Origin: Siphonodentalium dalli
Lineage: Eukaryota; Mollusca; Scaphopoda; Gadilida; Siphonodentaliidae
NCBI GenBank assembly: GCA_032622095.1
Contig: CP136066.1
Coordinates: 62,030,609 to 62,094,608, forward strand
Reading direction: 5' to 3'
DNA length: 64,000 nt
The first letter of the stretch is position 1; each line of letters opens with the position of its first letter. This document shows, piece after piece, positions 54,201 to 63,200 of the stretch. The notes below the pieces were generated by a model that did not search any database, was not told the origin of the DNA, and saw only the letters and a list, made by a program, of their open reading frames with translations. Position numbers and translations under genes: made by a program.

Positions 54201-57200
54201 TCGACTGAATAGTCAATGAAATACTGCGCTTTTTCGGTCTCAGGTGAGAAAACATTTTGTGGTGTAATTCGTATTGCGCGTACTCGATTTCTTTGCATGG
54301 AGTACTCTGGTAATGTCTTGTCTTGTTATGAAATTCCCCCGTTGACTTTTCGAGGCACCTCTTCTAGAAATAATCGTTGTGATTGGCTAAAAAACGATGT
54401 GTTTTCAGCGGCGCCCGTGCGTTTCATTTAAATTGTACAGGAAATACGATTGCTGTCATTTATGTTTTGAACGTTGTTGGGACAACATGAATATGATCGA
54501 CTATGGACCAATTTCCTTACACAAAGCGATCTGAATGATCTAGTTTACTAAACTATTCTTATTCCCCTTCTGTACTGGTGAACAAACGCTTTCATTTTCA
54601 ACTTGATTCGAAATATCGAATATGATCGAGATTCGAATCGACGAATGCACAGCCTGGCCCCATGGATTTATTTTGTCATTTAATATACTTATTAAGTAAC
54701 TTTCTTTGGTCGTAACATATATCAATATACCATAACATCATTTGGACCATATTCATTGGCAACCAAACTGGTTTCAAGTGACAAATCGCTAGAAAATTCG
54801 CAAGATTGTCAAGATGTAGCAAAATTCAAAGGGTTACGGGTGTACTCCGTTGATGCCCCGTTTGCGCGGAGTTAGAAAAGACGGGAAAAGTCGCGTGCGG
54901 CGATCTGAGTAAACCGATTTTTTTCGTGGTACAATTGGAAAAAGTAGAATTGTACCACAAAACTGGAACGAGATAGCCATGGTAACTCGGGCCACTGGCC
55001 AATCAGGACATGGCTTTTAAGCATAGTTAGGCAGGCGTCGTATTACAAACGTGGATGAACTACATATATCTGTATAAATGTCATTCCCAGTGGAAACTGA
55101 CATTACTGTTCTTCACAATGTTCACAAGAATAAAAATTGCTGTAATAATTGTTAATTTAATAAAGCACACAATGGTATATATCTATATTAATATATTCAT
55201 CCTGTGAAACAACAATTGCCAATGTTGCTAATTAATAAAATACTTATTCATTGGTTGTTTCCACATTGACCGAGTTATGAGGCCTCCGTCTGTCGTATGT
55301 GCGGGATGGCGTCACTTAAATTAACCCTCTGTGGACATCATTCTGCAAATGACATACTGACTTTCATTCTTTTACCTTTTCAGTCTCTTGATGCTTTGGA
55401 CAAGAATGACATCTCTGAAATTCGAGTCTTTGCGAATCCTCCAGCATTGGTACAGACTGTCATGGAAGCTGTCTGCATATTGCTCGGGAGCAAGTACGTA
55501 AAACCATCCCAAGTCAATATCCTGTTTCTCTGGCCAAAACATTTTGAATAGCATGTGAACAGGCCTGATTATCGTGTTATAGTGTTCCTGTCATTTGCAG
55601 AATGAGGTCCCCAGAGGGTGAACTTAGTGACGCTATCCTGCATAGCGGGCTAGCATCACTAAATTCACCCTCTTGGGACCTCATTCTGCGTGGGCCTCAT
55701 CTTCTCTGGAAAGTTTCTTAATTATCAAATTTCTATCAAAACTTCTTCACATAGATTCTATTTCTTTTTTAGTTTAGTTTCTCTTTTTCCCAAATTGACA
55801 GACGACACATTGCATAATCGAGGTTCCCAATGGGTGTACATAACAATATTTGCCATTTGGGAACTTCAATCTGAGCCTATGTCTCCCATAGCAGATGAGG
55901 CCTAACCAGAAATAAATTTAAAAACCGCGCATTCACATGCAATCCTGATTATAGTGTGCCTGTCATTTGCAGAAAATGTTCAGAAAATAACCAGGGTGAA
56001 TTTGGTGATGCTAGCCCACTATGCAGGATAGCGTCACTAAATTCACCCTCCTGGGGACCTCATTCTGCAAATGCCTGGCACACTATAATCAGGCTTGATC
56101 TGGAAACGAGGTTAGGAGGAAGTCTATAAAAAACTTACTGCAATTATTTCGCACCAATTATAATTTTTTTCCCCCAACATATAAAAGGTGAAAAAACGGG
56201 TTACACATCTGGGATTTCGGGACCATGCACACAGGCCTGAGAAATGGGAAATTGATTGCCAAACCTCAATTTTGATGAAACCAACCTCTTTTTCATCCTC
56301 TAGCTACTAGATGTTATTGGATTTTTATATAAATATCTCGAGCAGATTTTAAATGTCATATTTTGTCATAGTCGTTCTCTTGATATTTGCATGTGAGATT
56401 TCCATAACAATTTTGATATCAAACATTAGTTTCGGTCAATACAATTTTGATCTAATTCCATGTTTGTCGTATATACCAAAACTTAACCCCACATGTCCCA
56501 TGCGTTTTTTGTGATTTTAAGGTGATTGATATCTGACCTAGTAAGTGAGTTCAATTACAGTTTACATGGCGCAAGAATTTTTTTAATGGCTACGTTATTT
56601 CTTTAAGTGTCATCCCCCAGTTACCCTTCTCCAGATAGATTTTTTTAACCATCACCTTTGTCATCTGTCAGCTTTGTCATCTACTAAATAGATAAAGGCT
56701 GCAAAATAAACCAAGGTTTTATTTTAGCACCTGCTAAAATAAAGCAAGAACGTCTACGTATACTTCAGCTATAATAATAAAGGCACGTGCTCGGGACTAC
56801 ATCCAAAAATCATGCAATCGATTTAAATGTTTCCAAATGAATTCCCCATTAATTTCCCATTTTCGACAAATTTTATAGATGTTAACGACTTTACACAATA
56901 GTTGGATAACGAAATTACACATATAGTTTGACAAGATACAAGGTTAACAGCAATTATATAATATCCATATAGTTTGACAAGATACAAGGCTTGCTCATAT
57001 TATTCAGCAAATGGTAGACCTCGCTAAAGCTCCATCCCCCATTTGCTGAATCATACTCGCAAAAATGAACCATGTATCTCGTCAAACTATATGGATATTA
57101 TATAATTGTTATTAACCAATTCATGACGGGAGCTGTGCTGGTGCAGCATTAAAGACCCTGTGCCAGTGAATTCTCTTATATACGCGAGTCTCCCATAGGG

Positions 57201-60200
57201 AACCTCACATATATAAGAGAATGCACTGGCTTACAAGATCAAGGTAAATTTTGTTAGGTCAATGCATTCTCTTATATATGTGAGACGCCCTATGGGCGAC
57301 TCACATATATAAGAGATTGAATTGGCATATGGTTTTCGCGACAGTCATGAGAAGGGTTAACCATCCGCATATTGATTCATATTGGAAGTTGAGAGTCTTT
57401 ATATGTTGAATTATTTATGTTTCATTTTATTCAGAACTGACTGGGCTTCTGCCAAAATAGTGTTGAGTGACACATCCTTCCTGAAAAAATTATACGAATA
57501 CGACAAAGACAACATTCCTGATGCTATCCTCAAAAAACTAAAGAAATACATGGACAACCCACAGTTTGTTCCTGATGCTGTGGAAAAAGTATCAAAGGTC
57601 AGTGTCAACGGTTAGAGGTCAGCATTCAGTAGAAATACATGAAAAACTCACATTTTGTTCTTGTGTGAATAAAGTGTCTTAAAAGAGCTAAGTATAATTA
57701 TGTTAACGTCAAGGGAGTTAGCAGAAATCCTGGAAACTATTGTCAAAAACAGGCATAAAAAAATTCCTTTAGTGAACATTCAGACGACCACGTTTCAATC
57801 GTAAGTGGAGGAATCGTGGCCTGACAAAATCGTGGATAGTTTGTTCACACGATTGCGATGTCGTCATACATGATGATATCGTAGGTTGTTCGTAAGCATG
57901 TAATTGACTACCCTGCGTACACACAACTGCGATTTGCGTCGCAAGTGGAGGTATCCAAGGATATGCCACGATTTTGAATCTAAAATCAAACAGTGCTTGA
58001 TATTATTTTTTGACTTGCGATATTGACGTGAGCATGCGCAATTTAACTGCCGGTTACTTCCTACAACAGAAATCCTTCCACTTACGATTGAATTGTGGTC
58101 GTCTGAATGTTCACTTATTGTTGCAAGCGTTGGTTTATATGTTCAAATAGATCTCCTTTAACCCTTTCTATACTAAATACTCATTTCGCCTTCGGAAATG
58201 TTCATATAATATATTCAACATAACAGCCATAGGTCTATTATCTGTACACGTGTCTGTCGTCTGCTCATTTTTCCTGAACACCAGATGAATGACCATTCCA
58301 TTGTATACTATTATAACTGAATGGGAGAATCCATTTAGTATAGAAACGGGTAAGTTTCTCACCTGTTTAACCCTTTCAGTGCCAGGGGCCGATCTCATCG
58401 GCCCTAATTTACGGTCTGTAAAATCGGCCCTTTTTTGGGTATGCTTTAGCATTCTATAGCGAATTTAAAAACAAACTGGATAAAACCTTAGGGGGATGTT
58501 ATAACTCAAAACTATCACCAAGTATTCATAGTAATAATTTTGATGCCCATGAAAAACGTAAGATTCCCTGGCACTAAACCTACAAAATAAGTATGTTAAA
58601 GAATACAAGAAAAAATTATCAAAATTGTAAAAAATTGTAAAAAATAATAACATATGATGAAAAATTGTTAGGCCAATGCATTCTCTTATATAGGCGAGGT
58701 CGACTCGCATATATAAGAGAATGCATTGGCACAGGGTATATGGGTTGATACAAAAATCGGACCTGGCACTGAAAGGGTTAAAGTATATCAGCTCAGAGAA
58801 CACTGTTTTGTTTGTTGAGCTTACCCAAGCCTGCAAATAGTGTGTCTGTCATTTGCAGAATGAGGTCCCCAGAGGGTGAATTTAGTGATGCTATCCTGCA
58901 CAGTGGGCTAGCATCACTAAATTCACCCTCTGGGAACCTCATTCTGCTTAGGCCCTCAACTGCTATGGTAGACCTAGGATCAGATTGAAGTTCCCCAGTT
59001 GAAGTTGGTGATGTTCACCCATTGGGCACCTCGATTATGCATTTTATCTGCTGCAAATTAGGGGATATAGAAACTTCCCAGAAGGGAAAATGTAACTAAA
59101 AACAATGTTAATTTGAGACTATAGATACTTCCCAGAATATGAGGCATAAGCAGAATGAGGTCTCCAGAGGGTGAATTTGGTGATGGTACCCCTCTATGCG
59201 GGATAGCATCACTAAATTCACCCTCTGGAGACCTCTTTCTGCAAATGACAGACACGCTATTTGCAGGCTTGAACTTACCAGAGCGCACCAGTCATACTTC
59301 CTTTCTGACTCCGGCTGGGTACTTGTCTGTGGTTTCTATATTTAGCACGGGATTTTCCAGCAAAAATGATGAAAATTGATCGCCCGAAAGTCAGATTTCT
59401 TATGTGCTTTGAGAACAATTCCTGCACTAAAAACTTAATGGCAGAATGGAGGATCAGAGCGGTAGTTTTGTTGACGATTTTCGCAAGCTACTCGTCAAAA
59501 TTGCAGCAAACAAGAACTCTTGTGTCTGACTTGCCATGCGTGTTATCGGGACATTGTCGTCCATGTGCGTTTATACTTTTTGTTGATAAAATAATCGGAG
59601 AACCAAATCACACCATTTCGCAATATAGTTCTTTGCTTCTAGTGGGACTTTCAAAACATAGTGGGCTAGCATCACTAAATTCACCCTCTGGGGACCTCAT
59701 TCTGCTTAGGCTTCATCTTCTCTGGAAGGTTTCTTTATCAAATTTCTATAAAAACTTTTGCACATAGATTCTATTTCTTTTTTAGTTTAGTTTCTCTATA
59801 TCCCAAAATTGGCAGACATATTGCATAATCGAGGTTCCCAATGGGTGTACATCACAACATTCACCATTTGGGAACTTCAATATGAGTATGTCTCCCGTAG
59901 CAGATGAGGCCATTCAGAATGAGGTGCCCAGAGGGTGAATTTGATGATGCTAGCCCGCTGTGCAGGGTAGCGTCACTAAAGTCTCCTCCCTCTGGGGACC
60001 TCATTCTGTAAATGTCCGGCACCATATTTTGAGGCCTGCAAGCAGATCATTTTCAACACTTCTCGCAGTTTTCAAAATTTCCTGCCAAATATCTCTTTCT
60101 TTACTGAATGAATTCTTCCATCAGTATTCCATTAAGTATACAGTAATGCTCTAATTAATTGACTCCTTAAACACAGCAGAATTATGGGTAACTTTTCAGG

Positions 60201-63200
60201 ATTTAGTCTGAAATATGGCTTGTTGATATTCATCGGAAAGCTCTCGGGGAGAACTTTCCGATGAATGGCAACAAGCCATATTTCAGACTAAATCCTGAAA
60301 AGTTACCCATTATTCTGCTGTGTTTAAGGAGTCGATTAATTAGAGCATTACTGTACATTCGAATTGTCTATTATTCATCTGGATGGATGTTCAGGAAATA
60401 TAAGCCAATGGCAGACTGGAATAATGATAATACAATGCTGAAGGATTTCTATTCATTGGTGGGAAATGTTCAGATAATAAGTTCCAAACTCCATGCAGGG
60501 TTTACCTCCCTTGATGACTCGGCAAGACTGCTGCTACCAGCGACATTTTACCCACATTTGGTGGACTTCCGCGATATTAAGATATATACTAACCGAATAG
60601 AGTAACATGCTGCCCTTGTTAAACACATAAAATATACATTAAAATTTGTGTAATTTCGTACCCACTGTGCAGGATAGCATCACTTAATTCATCCTCTGGG
60701 GACCTCATTCTGCAAATGACAGACACACTATTTGCAGGCTACTCTCAGAAATTGAATTCATATGTTTGAAGATGTGTTGCATTTCTTAAAGAGTTAGTGT
60801 TTGAAGAATTTGCCATGACTATTGGTGTTGCAATAAGCAATTCCTGTAATTCAATTTTGTCATTTCTTTTCACCATTCAGGCCTGTCGTCAGTGTGTATG
60901 TGGTGCAGGCCATGCATTTATAAATCAATGTTGTCATTCGATATTTATATTATGTATTTATATTATGATTCCTTTTTTCATTTAGGCCTGTAAGTCCATG
61001 TGTCTGTGGTGCAGGGCCATGCATATATATGCCACAGTTGTCAAAGTGGTCGAACCAAAGAGACAAAAGTAAGTTGAAGCTGATATCTCACTAACCCTAT
61101 TCAAGCCTTGAAATAGTGTGTCTGTCATTTGCAGAATGAGGTCCCCAGATGGTGAATTTGGTGATGCTAGCCCACTATGCGGGATAGCATCACCAAATTC
61201 ACCCTCTGGGGACCTCATTCTGCTTACACCTCAGCAGAATGAGGTTCCCAGAGGGTGAATTTGGTGATGCTAGCCCACTATGCGGGGTAGCATCACTAAA
61301 TTCACCCTCTGGGGACCTCATTCTGTAAATGACAGACACCCTATTTCAAAGCTTGACTAACCCTATTTATTTGACTAATCGAAACAATTTCCAATATTGA
61401 ATTATTTGTGTTGTTTCTAATAGAAAATGTATACTGTCAAAGTTCTCAAGTCACAAACTATAGCTGATCATGGTGGGTTCTAAAGAAGTTCTGCATAAAT
61501 GAGAGACCTTACCTCATTTGCTAGAAAAACATTTCACCCGAAAAGTTCAAATTGATTGAAACTCAAAACAACTTAAAGACATATTATGGACTTGTTCGAG
61601 TTCGTGAAACTGATAAGTTAGTATTCAGGCGTTATGCCAACCTGGAGAATGTAGCATTCTACTAAATCATCGAAAATTTCAAATAAATCGACCATACCAC
61701 TCGATAGAAAACATTGTCAAAACTACGCTCAATTGTAAATATTTACATCTGGGTTTGGGATGCAACAATTGGGGACAAACACCTCACAAATGATTTCGCC
61801 ATCCAGAGTCAGTGCATTTAATTAATATATCAGAATGACGGTGTGTGTTGGCAATTTGGATTAATATTCGTAAAAAGAACAACTTTGAGCAAGATTATTC
61901 TCCATTTCTATTGGATCACCCTACCGGAGTGTTTCACATCACTTTAAAATAAAAATCAAGGTTCATACTCAAATTTTTTTCTCGATCTATTCCTTTAAAA
62001 ATGCTTAAATAGATTTCTTCCTTTAACCCTTTCAGTGCCTGGTCCGATTTTTGTATCAACCCATATACCCTGTGCCAATGCATTCTCTTATATATGCGAG
62101 TCGACCATAGGTCGCCTCGCATATATAAGAGAATGCATTGGCCTAACAATTTTTCATCATTTGTTATTATTTTTTACAATTTTTTACAATTTTAATAATT
62201 TTTTCTTATATTCTTTAATTGACTTATTTTGTTTACGTTTTTCATGGGCATCAAAATTATTACTATGAATACTTGGTGATAGCTTTGAGTTATAACATGC
62301 CCCTAAGGTTTTATCCAGTTTGTTTTTAAATTCGCTATAGCATGCTTAAGCATACCCAAACAAAATTTAACCCAAAAAAATGTAAAAAAAAAAAATAACT
62401 ACTATCAAATTACGCATAAAATGGTTCACATGGGTCAATTTATTGGAACTCGCAAGCAAAAACTGAAGCCGCGATGTCATTCAGTCAATATTAATATTGT
62501 TGATACTGGTTACTATAAATAACAATCGGGATTTCCCACCTCGTGTCATTCAGTCAAAAATTGCTTAAATTTTATTCCCAGGAAAAGAGTATGAGTAGTT
62601 ATCAAGCCTGCGAATAGCGTGTCTTGCACAGCGGGCTATCATCACCAAATTCACCCTCTGGGAACCTCATTCTGCTTAGGCCCTCAACTGCTATGGGATC
62701 AGATTGATGTTCCCCAGTTGAAGTTGGTGATGTTCACCCATTGGGCACCTTGATTATGCATTTTATCTCTTGAAAATTAGGGGATATAGAAACTTACCAG
62801 AAGGGAAAGCATAACTAAAAACAATGTTAATTTGAGACTATAGATACTTCCCAGAATATGAGGCCTAAGCAGAATGAGGTCTCCAGAGGGTGAATTTGGT
62901 GATGCTAGCCCGCTGTGCGGGATAGCATCACTAAATTCACCCTCTGGGGACCTCATTCTGCAAATGTATGTAATGTTCAGTTAGGTCGTTTGTTGAACTT
63001 ATTATCTAAACATTTCTCGCCAATGATTATGAATTCTTCTGCACATTTAAAATCTATTTTTCTGTCTGTCGTCTGCTTCTATTAACTGAACACCCCTCCA
63101 AATGAATAATATACCTTTCCAATGTTTTACTTCTATAACTGAATGGGAGAATCCATTTTGTATAGAAATGGTTAAAATTGACTATAAATAGAATTTCTTA

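Noticed and set aside
59366-59767. 133-residue frame, possible gene
   Set aside because: Its second half lies in a GAGG element and the first half has no recognisable domain or splice partner.
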